DNA from: Gossypium raimondii
Taxonomy: Eukaryota; Streptophyta; Magnoliopsida; Malvales; Malvaceae
Direction: 5' to 3'
NCBI RefSeq assembly: GCF_025698545.1
Contig: NC_068571.1
Coordinates: 52,175,733 to 52,239,732 of the forward strand
Length of the DNA: 64,000 nt
In this document: positions 22,799-33,475 of the stretch, one piece after another
Numbering within the stretch: position 1 is the first letter of the stretch
Layout: every line of letters starts with the position of its first letter
Program-made: the position numbers and the translations under genes
Notes under the pieces: model-generated
What the model was told of the DNA's origin: nothing
What the model saw: the letters and a program-made list of their open reading frames with translations, nothing else
The model's database searches: none

Positions 22799-24399
22799 TA
22801 AAATATTTTCCCACCCACTCTTCCATCCAATACCCATAAATAAATTTAGATACAATCAATTTCAAAATGGACCAGTTGTTGCCATGCCGACCATGATTGC
22901 ATTTTATAGTACCAACTACCAATAAACTATTTGTTGTTTTTCTGCCCTTTTTATTCCTATGTTTTTAAGGGAATAATGATTGGATAACAATATTTCTAAA
23001 TTTTGTCATACATAACCATTGGAGGAGTTCATAGTTGTACTTAAGTTTATATTTTTCAATCTTGATAAGCTTGACTCGATTTGTTTTGTTATTTATAATA
23101 ATATAAAAATGAATTTCATGTAAATATTTTTATAATTAAATTTAAATAAAAATATATTATTATTTTTGTTATATTTAATTAGTAAAACAGATTCTTTTAA
23201 GTTGGTTTAGCTCGATCACCGGCCAAAATTTTTTTAAATCAAGTATCGATCCAATCCGTGAATATCTTTATTTACCATTCAGCTTCATTAGAAGAGTGCA
23301 TTATCACTTTTCCTAAAAAAAAAAAATTGGTAGATTAAGGAACTCGAAAAAAAAATCACCCGCATGAGATTTTGGCATTCTAGGAAGCAACATAAATTAT
23401 CATTGGATTTCAAGAAGATTCACCCGAGATCGTCTTTACTCAAATCTTATAACTCCAAAATCAACTCTTCAAACTTGAACTTAGACCTGTCCAAAGGTTA
23501 AGCAATCCACTCAGCACGGTGGCCTGACTTGAATCAAATCAGGCTTAGACTTTGAGTTGGCTTGGATTCAACTTTAACTTTTTTTAAATTAAATTTAATT
23601 ATAGAACATATAAAATATCAAATAAAAATATTTTTTAATATTTTATAAAATTTTAAACCAATGGGCTCAAAAACCGGCTTGAACTTGAAATACGCAGTAT
23701 TAGTGTATTATTGCATCGGTGGCCCGTTACAAATAGAAGTTGAACAATATCCATCATTAAACTACCCATTTGTCGGAGAACGGCAGAAAAAAGAACCCTA
23801 AGCAGACACGTTTGGTTGGAGCCCACCGCCCATCGTTATTTAATTATTTACAAAATAATTTATAATTAAAAAAAAGAAAAAGAAAATGAGGGAAATATAT
23901 CCAAATAATAAGCAAAACTCAAACTAATGAATGAAGAAAGGGTCCACTACGAATTTGCTTTAGGTCAGTCAAAGCAATATATTTCGCCATAATTCAAGGA
24001 TGGACACATATGAGAGGACTTCCTTTGCTTAGACTTGGACTGCATTATATTTCAAGTTTTTAACCCTAAAGTTTCTTTTTCACTAAATTAAACATATATG
24101 TATATACTTTTTGAAATTAAAATTATATTAAATCAATTTTTAAATTGCTTCACATGCTCCGTCGACCCGTGTTCTATATAAAATTACTATTTTACTCTTC
24201 CATATATATAGTTATTACAAGAATAAATTTATAATAATTTTTATAAAAAATTCATTATGTTTAAATATTTATTTCTCTTTAAAACTATCGAAAATATTAA
24301 AAATAGTTAGTACAAATTAAATTAAAATGGAATGACACAGGGTGAAAATTAATGCATCCAACATCCATAAAGATAATAGTAGCTTTTAAAATTACATAT
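22799..24399. other. Spacer with no recognised gene
   Basis: AT-rich. Short stretches (23490-23720) contain phrases like 'ACTTGAATCAAATCAGGCTT' typical of decayed LTR or foldback debris. No coding potential, RNA gene or complete repeat could be delimited. Confidence 0.45.
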
Positions 24400-24642
24400 T
24401 TACAATAGAGTGAGACGAGTGGTAGAACAGAATATACCAACTATAAAACGATGGTGGATTGCTTCCCGCTTCTCTCCATTGCCATTCTTCCTCACACTGT
24501 TATACCATGAAGATTTCTCCAACTCCAAACAAGCCCCACCTTTAGGAATTGAAGCATCATTTGGGTTATCAAATCCTACCCACTCCACCTCATGGGGCCG
24601 ACCATCATCGTCAATCCATCTATATTTGAGAACAACTAACAT
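24400..24642 (-). CDS. Unidentified coding-looking fragment
   Basis: An open frame reads VLKYRWIDDDGRPHEVEWVG, then FDNPNDASIPKGGACLELEK, then SSWYNSVRKNGNG, and ends ...STTRLTLL stop. Its composition is protein-like (acidic, Trp-rich, few low-complexity runs) and unlike the surrounding AT-rich spacer. The minus strand offers a plausible acceptor (CATGTTAG at about 24636-24643) right before the frame, so it could be the last exon of a gene or a surviving exon of a pseudogene. A repeat begins just upstream (24671), and no preceding exon is seen. I do not recognise the family. The overlapping plus-strand frame looks like a shadow. Confidence 0.3.
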   Translation of the reverse strand: MLVVLKYRWIDDDGRPHEVEWVGFDNPNDASIPKGGACLELEKSSWYNSVRKNGNGEKREAIHHRFIVGIFCSTTRLTLL

Positions 24643-24670
24643 GGATAAAAAAAAAAAAAGATTGTGTCGA

Positions 24671-25450
24671 CTAGGGATGTATTCAGCTTGGTTCGGTTCG
24701 ATTTTTAGACAAAAATTAAATCGAATCGTTCCATTTGGTTTTTCACTTTTGAAACTGAAACTGTATAGAATAAAAACCGAAATATTCAGTTAGTTTTGAT
24801 TCAACAATTCTTTTCAATTTTGGGCTTTGTCAAAAAAAAAAACAATATTACCTTGTTTTGGCTCAAAAAATTCTAATATTATAATTTTTATTTTTTTCAC
24901 AACCATCATAATATATGCTCTAGATTCATTTATACATTTATAAAGTGAATTAAATAATTAAATTAATATCATAATCATTTTAAGTTAAGCTATTAAATTG
25001 ATAAATCATTAAAAGTTGTTAAAAGAAAATCTAATACATAAATCATCAGTATATCTAATAGTTTTCCGTGTCATAGTTTTATTAGTTTAATTAGTTTTAA
25101 CGAGTGATTACAATATTCCATATAATTGATTAAATTCATAACCATCAAACATATATAATTGTGAAAAGTTATTTCTTTTATAAATAAAATATTATAAAGT
25201 TTGATAAACTATTTTCCTAAAGTTATAATATGCTTATAATTATAATTATTATATTTAAGAAACGATTCACTTAATAAAACTACATTTTTATGAAATATTT
25301 CCATAACTTTATCTTTTGTATGATCATATTTAGTTAATAATAATAATAGGATTAAATGAATTAGTCAAAACGGGTTTAAACATAGATTTTTTCTCCATAT
25401 AAAATTTAATTCAACTTCATATTTGAACTTTAAAGATAAAATCCATGCGT
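24671..25450. mobile_element. hAT-like non-autonomous element, copy 1 (right end lost)
   Basis: It starts TAGGGATGTATTCAGCTTGG with GGTTCGGTT close behind. It aligns along about 780 bp with 32594-33475, for example 'ATACATAAATCATCAGTATA' and 'TCATAACCATCAAACATAT'. The TAGGGRTG terminus is hAT-like. There is no coding frame. It is truncated near 25450, before the inverted right end preserved in the other copy. Confidence 0.5.
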
Positions 25451-25773
25451 CGGATCGTTATTAGAGAAGCTTAGCCATAGGTTAAGAAATAAACTAACCA
25501 AGCCCATACATATGCCGCCACGTACACAATCGTCTTCTACATTTTTAGTCAGCTTTTGTCGTACCGACCATACTTACCTCGTCTTGTAATGGAAACCAGG
25601 TGTTGTTTCTCCTATACAAAAACGCCACGTTCCAACACCAAACCCACCCCTTTTAATACCGGACAAACTAACAGTTAAATGAACGTTATCCAGTTTTACG
25701 ACAAATTTCCACCGACTTCTTTTCTCTTCTAATTAATATAATAATCCGCCGTCGTTTTCATGTTTCTTTTCTT
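25451..25773. other. 5' flank of CFIm25
   Basis: More GC-rich than the spacer to its left, with no ORF. It probably holds the distal promoter. 'CCACGTACAC' (25518-25527) contains an ACGT core. Confidence 0.4.
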
Positions 25774-25781
25774 TATAAAAG
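25774..25781 (+). promoter_or_regulatory. TATA box of CFIm25
   Basis: TATAAAAG lies 41-48 bp upstream of the start codon. If used, it predicts a very short leader of roughly 15 nt. The first ATG downstream is the coding start. Confidence 0.4.
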
Positions 25782-25821
25782 AAACGATCCTAAATGACTC
25801 CTTTTGTGGAGATTTAAGAAT

Positions 25822-26812
25822 ATGGGAGACGATGATGAACATAATAGTAGCAGTACTGATGAAGGAAGGAAAGAGATGGATATTTACCCTTTAAGTTGTT
25901 ACTATTTTGGATCTAAAGAAGCCATTGTTTTCAAGGATGAAACGGTGTCGGATCGTATTACTAGGATGAAATCCAAGTACTTCTTCTTCCCCCCTCCCCC
26001 CACATCTTTATATATATATGTTCATTTGGCTTACTTTTAACTTCTTTTTTTTTTTGTTGGTTCTCAGTTATGCTGCTTATGGATTGAGGACATCGGTAGA
26101 AGCTGTTCTTCTGGTTGGTTCTTTTTCTCTACTCTTTTTCTGGGTTACTGTTTTTATTAGGTTAAGTTATGATTTTGTTGATTATCTCAAATACTTAACC
26201 CCGTTAATTATGTTAAGTTTAAATGTTGATACATATTTTTTTACTGAAATAAAAGTAAAAGTATCATAAATGTCTCTGTATTAGTCTCTATACATTAAAT
26301 TAAATAATAAACTGATTTTTAGTTAAAATTCCATCCATTTGTATGGTTAAAAATCGGTTCATATATGTCAGCATGATGTACACATGACACGCTACATGTC
26401 ATTGTTTGGTTATTCCATAATCATACTAATTTTAACAGTATAAATGGATGAAATTTTAATAAAATAATCAATTTATATTTGATGTAATACATAAAGAGTA
26501 AAATGTAATCTGATTTTTAATATAAAAGGACTTTATGAAATTTTAGTAATTTCCATGTATGAGATACTTTGTTGTTATTCTTAAATACATATTGAAAGTA
26601 GGGTTGGGCTTCAAATTTTTTAAATCGGGTCATGACATGACCATGGTGAGGTCTAGGAGTAGCTCTGTTATGACAAGTGTATTAAGCAAAAGTGGGTTGA
26701 ATCAGGTGGAGTTGTTCAAACACCCTCATTTGTTGCTGCTCCAACTTAATAACTCCATCTTTAAGCTTCCTGGTGGTCGTTTAAGGCCAGGTGAAACAGG
26801 TAAGCTGCTACA

Positions 26813-26873
<61 letters not shown>

Positions 26874-29734
26874 GAAGCTTGACTTTGATCGAGTGAATCT
26901 TTCTTGGGCTACAAGGCAATGTTCTAAGTGTTCATTGAGCCAAAAAAAATTGAGCTGAATTTTGCAGATATTGATGGACTAAGACGTAAGCTTTCCAACA
27001 AGCTTTCCGCGAGCAGGGATGGCAACGAAACAGAATGGGAGGTAAACGTTAGATATTGAATTTTTCAGTTTTATTTGATAATTGGTATAATGTTAAATTT
27101 AACCCCCAATTTTTATATTTTTTTGTCAATTTAATTTTTATTTTTTTCAAACTAAATTTGGTCTCAACCTTTAGAAAAAAAGTCAAATTTGACCATTAAT
27201 ATTTTAAAAGAGTCTTGCTTTTTAATAGAAATACTAACTAAAAAATATTGTATCTCACATGGCAATCCACGTGTACTTCGGGGCTTTTTTTTTTTGAATT
27301 TTTAAAAACTTCTTATATATTTTTTTCAATTTTGAAATTTTTTTATAATTTTTAAAAACAAATAATATTGTGTCAACATGAAGTACACGTAGGTTGCCAT
27401 GCTAACATCGATGAAAACTATCTATAATTTAGTCAATATTTTTGTTAAAAGATAATTTGATTCTTTTAAGAAGTGAAGACTAAATTTTGCATAAAAAAGA
27501 ATAAGGGTCAAATTAACAAAAGATGCAAACATTGAGGACTAAATTTAACATTATGCCTTGATAATATTTAGTTGGATTTTATTAAAATTGATAAAGTATA
27601 AATATACTTCATAGTTAGGAAATCTTAATGAATAGAGGTTTTTTTTTTGTGGTGTTGACTTGTATGGAGCTATGTTTAAAATTTTTGTCACATATTTGAC
27701 ATGAATTCAAATCCTGTCACCCCATCCTTCACCTTGGATATTATATAACAAAAATTGTAGTATCATGATTTTGTTAAATGATAAATTTAATAAAAAATTA
27801 AAATTAAAATATTAAACGATAATTTTATAATTTTTCATAATTGGATATGATATGAAAAAAATCAAAATGTTGTCAAATATGTTATAGGTGGGAGAGTGTC
27901 TAGGCATGTGGTGGCGACATGATTTCGAAACACTGTTGTGTCCCTACTTACCACCCACCGTTAAAAAGCCCAAGGTATTTTGTTACTACATTATTACACA
28001 GCCCTTATTGCATGCAATGTTTAATGTCTTTTTTCTTAGTTTTTAGTGATGAATCTCTTTTTTTTTTTTTTAATTGCAGGAGTGCACCAAACTCTTTCTT
28101 GTCCGGTTGCCGGAGAGTCGGAAATTTATCGTACCCGAAAACCTAAAATTGCTTGCGGTTCCGTTGTCCCAGGTTCATGAAAATCACAAGGTACGAGGTT
28201 CAAACTATAAATTGTAACTCTAAATTGGTGCTTGAACATAGAGGGGTGAAACTAGAAAGTTGTTTTAAGGGTTAGAAATTAATAATAAATTTTGGGAGCA
28301 AAGAGTAATTTTATCATTATACTAATTTGTGGTTTTTTAAAAATTTAATAGATTATATAGAAAATTTTCTATTTTCGGGGTGAACCCCTCCCTCCACCCT
28401 AGGGATGACAGGGCGGATTTTTGCTTACCCCAAATCCAACTTGAAACTTAAACAATCCGTCCTGACCTGATCTCAACTCTTAAAAAAAAAATTCGCTCAA
28501 ACCCAAACCTAAAACTTAATAGAAGATCCAACCCGACCCAAATTTAATTTAATTATTTTATTTTTATTTTGAAGAAAATAATAATATTTTTTTTAAGTTT
28601 ATACTTAAACTTAAAATGTATTTATTTATCTATTGTAATAATTTAATATACATACAAGGGGTTTTTTTCATAAATATCTCAAGGCGATGATGAATTTACC
28701 TCAAACCCGACCTTAATTCTGACCCAATTATTTTTCATAATTTCACCCAATTTACCCCAAATTCAAATTTTCAAAAAAAATCTGAACCTAACAAATTAGG
28801 TGGATTTGAAATCCGTCAAATTCAGATTTTTTTTGCCATGCTTATGCTCCGTTGCTTTGACATTCAATTAAAATTTGCTGCAATTTCACTGCAATGTTTT
28901 AGGGGTAGCTTTAACATATGTAGTATTTTCAGTCAAATTGTCGTTTTGGTCAATATATTACGTTTGAATTTGAGATTTAGTTATTATATTTTAATTTGAT
29001 ATGATTTTATGCATTTATTTTTGTATCAATAGTTAGTCCAAATAATTAAAGGATAAGATAACATTTAGCTCCTGAATTTGGCATCTATTCACAATTTGGT
29101 CCTTGAACTTTTATTTGGTCAACATCGTTCTTGGAATTTAGTAACTTTCCCCAACTTTGGTCCCTATTATGATGTGGCATTTTGAAATTGTGCCATGTCA
29201 TCAACTATAAAGAATATAATTTTTTAGGTGATGACGTGGTACAATATCATGCCAAAATTGAAAAAAAGTTGTCAAAGTCCATAACTACCATGGAGTAAAA
29301 AAATAATCAAGGACTAAGTTGTGAAATTTTGCAAAATTCAGAGACTAAATATTACTCTATCCCAATAAATAACAACATTAACTATTATTGTTAAAATATT
29401 GACATAGATTTTTTTTTCTTAAAAACACCCTTCAATCTCATTATGCCAATTTGGTTTTTTTTTTGTGTTGAATGGGTTATTCTTAAAAAAAAATCAATGT
29501 CATATTTTGAACAGGACTAACTAATAATATTATAAAATAAAGATATTAAATTATGTCAAATTAAAGTATATGGATTAAATATCGAATTTAAGTATAATAA
29601 AGGGACTAAAATCAAATTTGAACCATGTTTTCACCATATTTCTTGTGATTTCCTTTTTGTAGACATATGGAACGGTAATATCAGGAGTGCCGCAATTGCT
29701 GTCCAAATACTCCATCAACATTATTGATATTTAG
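25822..29734 (+). CDS. CFIS1: Pre-mRNA cleavage factor Im 25-kDa subunit (CFIm25/NUDT21 type)
   Basis: Seven exons (25822-25976, 26068-26113, 26706-26799, 26968-27041, 27888-27974, 28080-28190, 29663-29734) give 212 residues. The order of conserved blocks is DIYPLSCYYFGSKE, YAAYGLRTSVEAVLLVELFK, HPHLLLLQLNNSIFKLPGGR, VGECLGMWWRHDFETLLCP and ECTKLFLVRLPESRKFIVPE. It ends in SKYSINIIDI. CFIm25 binds UGUA elements in pre-mRNA as a dimer with the larger CFIm subunit and directs poly(A) site choice in the nucleus. The Nudix fold is present, but the Nudix box after GGRLRPGE lacks the REUXEE glutamates (it reads DGLRRKLSNKL), so it is expected to bind RNA without hydrolysing nucleotides, as in the human protein. 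It is closest, from memory, to Arabidopsis At4g29820. The first ATG is used. Introns 2, 4 and 6 contain fold-back elements. Confidence 0.95.
26257..26549. repeat. Fold-back 'GGTAAAAGTACCATGG' family, copy B3
   Basis: It lies in CFIm25 intron 2. It begins AAAAGTATCATAAATGTCTC. The central arms 'TCCATCCATTTGTATGGTTAAAAAT' and 'TTTTAACAGTATAAATGGATG' pair. It is decayed relative to B2. Confidence 0.5.
26819..26868. repeat. (TA)n microsatellite
   Basis: About 25 uninterrupted TA units begin 20 bp downstream of the exon 3 donor of CFIm25. The tract is expected to vary in length between accessions. Confidence 0.9.
27090..27565. repeat. Fold-back element in CFIm25 intron 4
   Basis: The left end GGTATAATGTTAAATTTAAC and the right end GGACTAAATTTAACATTATG are inverted. 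Inner arms 'TGGCAATCCACGTGTACTTC' and 'AGTACACGTAGGTTGCCATG' also pair. It fills more than half of an 846-bp intron. Confidence 0.55.
28403..28850. repeat. Possible hAT-like fold-back in CFIm25 intron 6
   Basis: It starts TAGGGATGACAGGGCGGATT and ends near TTTTTTTTGCCATGCTTA. Central arms such as 'CAAATCCAACTTGAAAC' and 'GGTGGATTTGAAATCC' are related. No target duplication could be assigned. Boundaries are tentative. Confidence 0.3.
28905..29640. repeat. Nested fold-back elements in CFIm25 intron 6
   Basis: The outer arms TAGTTAGTCCAAATAATTAAAG and GGACTAACTAATAATATTATAA belong to the family at 2975 and 12931. Inside lies a second fold-back (about 29050-29367) starting GGATAAGATAACATTTAGCT and ending AGACTAAATATTACTCTATCC. 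The inner element inserted into the outer one. Confidence 0.5.
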
Positions 29735-30278
29735 AATATGAATATATAGGTACAGCAACTGCTATAAGTTTTTGTAATTATCATGAAAATACGAAAAACA
29801 CTTGTGTTTGTGTATATATATATATAAATAATAGTTTAACTAATTAATTTGAAGTTTAAATAGTTCTGATTCGGAGTTTATTTGTGCTATAATAATTTTA
29901 TTATTTATTTTAGCTTTTAGTTCGTTTGTGCTATAACAGTTTGATTCTATACTTGACGGGTTACTCAAACATGTATTTATACTTGTAAACTTTAAAAAAA
30001 TATATTATGTTTAGCTTCAAATTTGCCTAGTCTAATCCCATTTATATATTATAAAATATTAAAAAACATTTATATAATTTTAATTATAATTTGTATCTAT
30101 GATTTAAAGGTATAGATATTAAAATTACATATGAGATTTTGTTTAATGTGTAATTCAATACATTAATTTTCATTCGGTGGAATTATGTAAAGGAAACTTT
30201 AATTATGATTCATAAGCACACATGAAATTTTAATTTTCATTTAATTATGCACATTTTAAGAAATAAATATATACATAT
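29735..30278. other. 3' flank of CFIm25
   Basis: It holds the 3' UTR region with a short TATATATA run (about 29814-29826), then AT-rich sequence. No gene or defined repeat. Confidence 0.5.
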
Positions 30279-30690
30279 TGTTAGAAGTTGTGTGACTCAA
30301 ATTCTTGTTAAAATAAAATACGAGTGTAAGATAGGGGGATCTATAAGGGTGAAGGCTGAGGGGTGTGGGGGCCTCCACCTCGCGGTACGGGATAGGCTGT
30401 ACAAGTGAAATTCGTATAAAAGTTTATGTCATCTATTTGATGTTAATTAGAATAAGGTGTTTTAATCTTACTGCATTACTTCTATTTGACTTTGATTAGA
30501 ATATTGTTTTACAAACCTATAAATAGATGTAGTCTATACTCTTATTATATTAATCGAATTCAATATAGTGAATTTTCTTATTCTCTACCCATGGTTTTTT
30601 CCAGAAAGGGTTTCCACGTAAAATTTTATGTGTTCTATTTTTTATTTTTCTTTGCGATATATTGCCATTATCGACGTTCTATTTTTCACA
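30279..30690 (+). mobile_element. Probable solo LTR of a copia-like element
   Basis: It starts TGTTAGAAGTTGTGTGAC and ends TTTTTCACA, with a retroviral-type TATA box (CCTATAAATAGATG, about 30518-30531) and a GGGG-rich patch upstream of it. Flanking pentamers CATAT and AATAT match at 4 of 5. No polypurine tract, primer site or internal domain adjoins. Open frames inside it are chance. Confidence 0.5.
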
Positions 30691-30941
30691 AATATTTTTA
30701 TATTGAATTAATATATTTATTTGTATATATAATATATAATTGTAGCATGCCAATAACATTGTGTTTAGTTTGTGAAAATTGAATAAAATTAAAACTTTAT
30801 GTATAATGATTAAATTATTTTTAAAACGAATCAAAGAAAAGCCATTTTGTCGCCTTTTTGTGAGTTCTAGTTTAGACAAAATTAGGTGTGTACCAAAAAA
30901 GATTTTTCCAATTTTGTCGTGATTCTGGGTGCATTTATTTT

Positions 30942-31490
30942 GGTAAATTACACCATTAGTTACTAAATTATAAATAAGTTTTTGTTTTAGTTATTTAATT
31001 AAAAAAAGTTATAGTTTGGTCACTAAACTATTCAAAAAAATTCATTTAAGTCATTGAACTATTCAAAAAATTTTATTTGAATCACTAAGTTGTTAATTTT
31101 TTTTTAAAGTTTCATCAAGCTTCAAAAGATGATTTGATAATTGGTATGGTGGATCAATACTTATCGACAAGTAGAGGGACATACATCTAAGTAGATCTGA
31201 CAATCAGTATCGGAGATTGGAGAAAAAAATCTGTTTGAATTTTGGTTCGCAGATTCGTAACATCCAAAGTTGTTTCATGAAAAAAATTGAATTGTAAAAG
31301 AAAAGGATAAGAAAAACTTTCAATTTGTGCAGGTAGTGCGAAAAGTGAAAGCCATAAAGCATTGATTTTAACAACCCAACGACTCAAATGGAAACTTTTG
31401 AATAGTTCAGTGATCAAATTGTAACTTTTTTAGTTAAGTGACCAAAATGAAAACTTACTCATAGTTTAGTAACTAATAGTATAGTTTACC
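30942..31490. mobile_element. Fold-back MITE with GGTAAATTACA/TAGTTTACC ends
   Basis: It starts GGTAAATTACACCATTAG and ends TAATAGTATAGTTTACC. Long inner arms pair ('TCACTAAACTATTCAAAAA' and 'TTGAATAGTTCAGTGATC'). The 549-bp length makes it the most intact large copy of the family also seen at 16009, 21389 and 37805. Confidence 0.6.
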
Positions 31491-32104
31491 TTAACATTTT
31501 TAGTTTATCTTGATTAAATTTCTTTAGATAAACTCTCTTAACATTGTTTTCTCTATTTACAAGACTCAAATTCAAAATTTTATTTAAAAAACGATCAACT
31601 TCTTAGTACTCGATTTAACTAATCCAATTCGAATAACCAATTTCTCCTTCCCTTGTGGTCATGCAATACAGGTTAAACTCCTTTGTGGATGTCTATATTA
31701 CATGCTAAAAAGTAAATTAGTCCAAGTTTTGTGTTAGATCGAGTTCGAGTTGAGTTTATATATAATAGTAATATTATATACAATTGTTTAAGTCCCATCC
31801 AATTTGAAATATAATTCAATTTTTATTCAAATGCTCGATATTTATAATTGATTAACTTAAATCTCCATTTAAATTTGTTAGTATATATTTTTAATGTTAG
31901 ATTTTTTAAAACTTAATAATTTCAAATATTTTTCTATTTATTGAATTTGTAAACATAATATATATTTTTAATATTTAATAAAATATTATATATTTAGTTT
32001 TCATATGAAATAAATTACATAACTTGTATACATTAATTCACATATTACGGGATAGGAAAATCAAGTCGGGGCCTCCTAGACTTCTAACATTGAATATACT
32101 ATTG
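31491..32104. other. Spacer with no recognised gene
   Basis: AT-rich sequence. It includes phrases such as 'AGATCGAGTTCGAGTTGAG' that suggest old LTR debris, but no boundary or frame. Confidence 0.4.
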
Positions 32105-32472
32105 GTTAAAATATGCCGCAAGTCTCTACACTTTTCAAAAATTAGAAATTTAGTCTCTATACTTATATTTTATGGAATTTAGTTTCTTACTTTTCGATTT
32201 CAAAATTCAGGTTTAACTTTTAACATTGTCAATTTTTTGGTTAAATTCGTTGTTGTGATATTTTCCAAAAAAAAAACCTCACTTGGTAGTCATGTAATTA
32301 AAAAAGGACTTTGTAATTAACTTGAATTTAACAAAAAATAGTTAACAGTGTTTATAGTTAGACTTGAAATTTGAAATCTGAAAAGTAAAAAAACTAAATT
32401 CCATGAAATATAAGTATAAAGATTAAATTTCTAATCTTTGAAAAGTATAGAGACTTGTGACATTTTTTAACC
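32105..32472. repeat. Fold-back element, 'TTAAAATATGC' family
   Basis: The left arm 'TTAAAATATGCCGCAAGTCTC' and the right arm 'AGAGACTTGTGACATTTTTTAA' are inverted. The middle arms carry 'TAGTCTCTATACTTATATTT' and 'AAATATAAGTATAAAGATTA'. It is related to 9223-9545. Confidence 0.55.
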
Positions 32473-32592
32473 TATATTCTTTTTGGTATTCTTCATGTTC
32501 GTTTTACGAGTCATGTTCGGGATTCGTGACTACCTCTCCTAACAATGTTGTCTCCAAGATTCAAACATGCGTTTTTCCGTTGGAAATACAAT
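32470..32592 (-). repeat. SINE-like dispersed repeat, copy 4
   Basis: The best-preserved uninterrupted copy. It contains AACAATGTTGTCTCCAAGAT and continues to GGAAATACAATG. In minus orientation GTTTGAATCTTGG resembles pol III box B. It abuts the fold-back at 32105-32472 on the left and a hAT-like element on the right. Confidence 0.45.
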
Positions 32593-32593
32593 G

Positions 32594-33475
32594 TAAGGGT
32601 GTATTTAGTTCGGTTTTTGGATAAACATAGAACTGAACCACTCCATTCGGTTTTTCATTTTTGAAACCAAAACCGTATTGAATAAAAATCAAAATATCCA
32701 AAACCGATAATGGTAGTTCGGTTTGGCTCGACGATATCAAATTTGGACTTTGTAAAAAAAAAAAAAACAATATCACCTTGTTTTGGGCCCAAATTTTTTT
32801 CACAACAATCTCTAGATTCGTTTATACATTTATAAAGTGAATTAAATAATTATATTAATATCATAATCATCAATAAGACTATTTAAAAATCATTTTAAGT
32901 TGAGCTATTAAGTTGATAAATCATTCAAAGTTGTTAAAAGGAAAGGTAATACATAATCATCAGTATACCTAATATTTGTCCGTGTCATTTTTTACTTAGT
33001 TTAATTAGTTTTAATTGAGTGATTACAATAATACCATATAATTGATTAAATTCATAATTATCAAATATATATAATTGTGGAAAGTTATTTCTTTTATAAA
33101 CAAAATATTATAAAGCATAATAAATTATTTTCTTAAAATTAGAATTATATTTATACTTATACTTATAATTATTATATTTAAGAAATGATTCGCTTATTCT
33201 AATATAAAACTACACTTTTATTACGAAATATTTCCATAATTTTATAATTTTTATGATCCTATTTACTTGTTTTTTATAATAATAATAATTGAAATGGTTA
33301 ATTTATTATCCTATAGGACTATTCCTTTAAACATAGATTTTTTTCATTCAATTTTATTTGGATAAAATGGATTCCATGTGTAAAAATCGAATCCGAATAA
33401 AATTATGCGGTTTGGGTGATAACACCAACCCAGAATTGAACCGAATAATACAAAATATGAACCGAACTAAATATC
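32594..33475. mobile_element. hAT-like non-autonomous element, copy 2
   Basis: The left end GGGTGTATTTAGTTCGGTTT and the right end AACCGAACTAAATATCTC are inverted. The 880-bp interior has no ORF and aligns with 24671-25450. The TIR sequence with GGTTCGG inside is typical of hAT derivatives. No clean 8-bp duplication is visible. Confidence 0.5.

Noticed and set aside
30486-30782. 98-codon frame rich in Phe/Tyr
   Set aside because: It lies across the end of a probable LTR and has low-complexity composition with no recognised domain.
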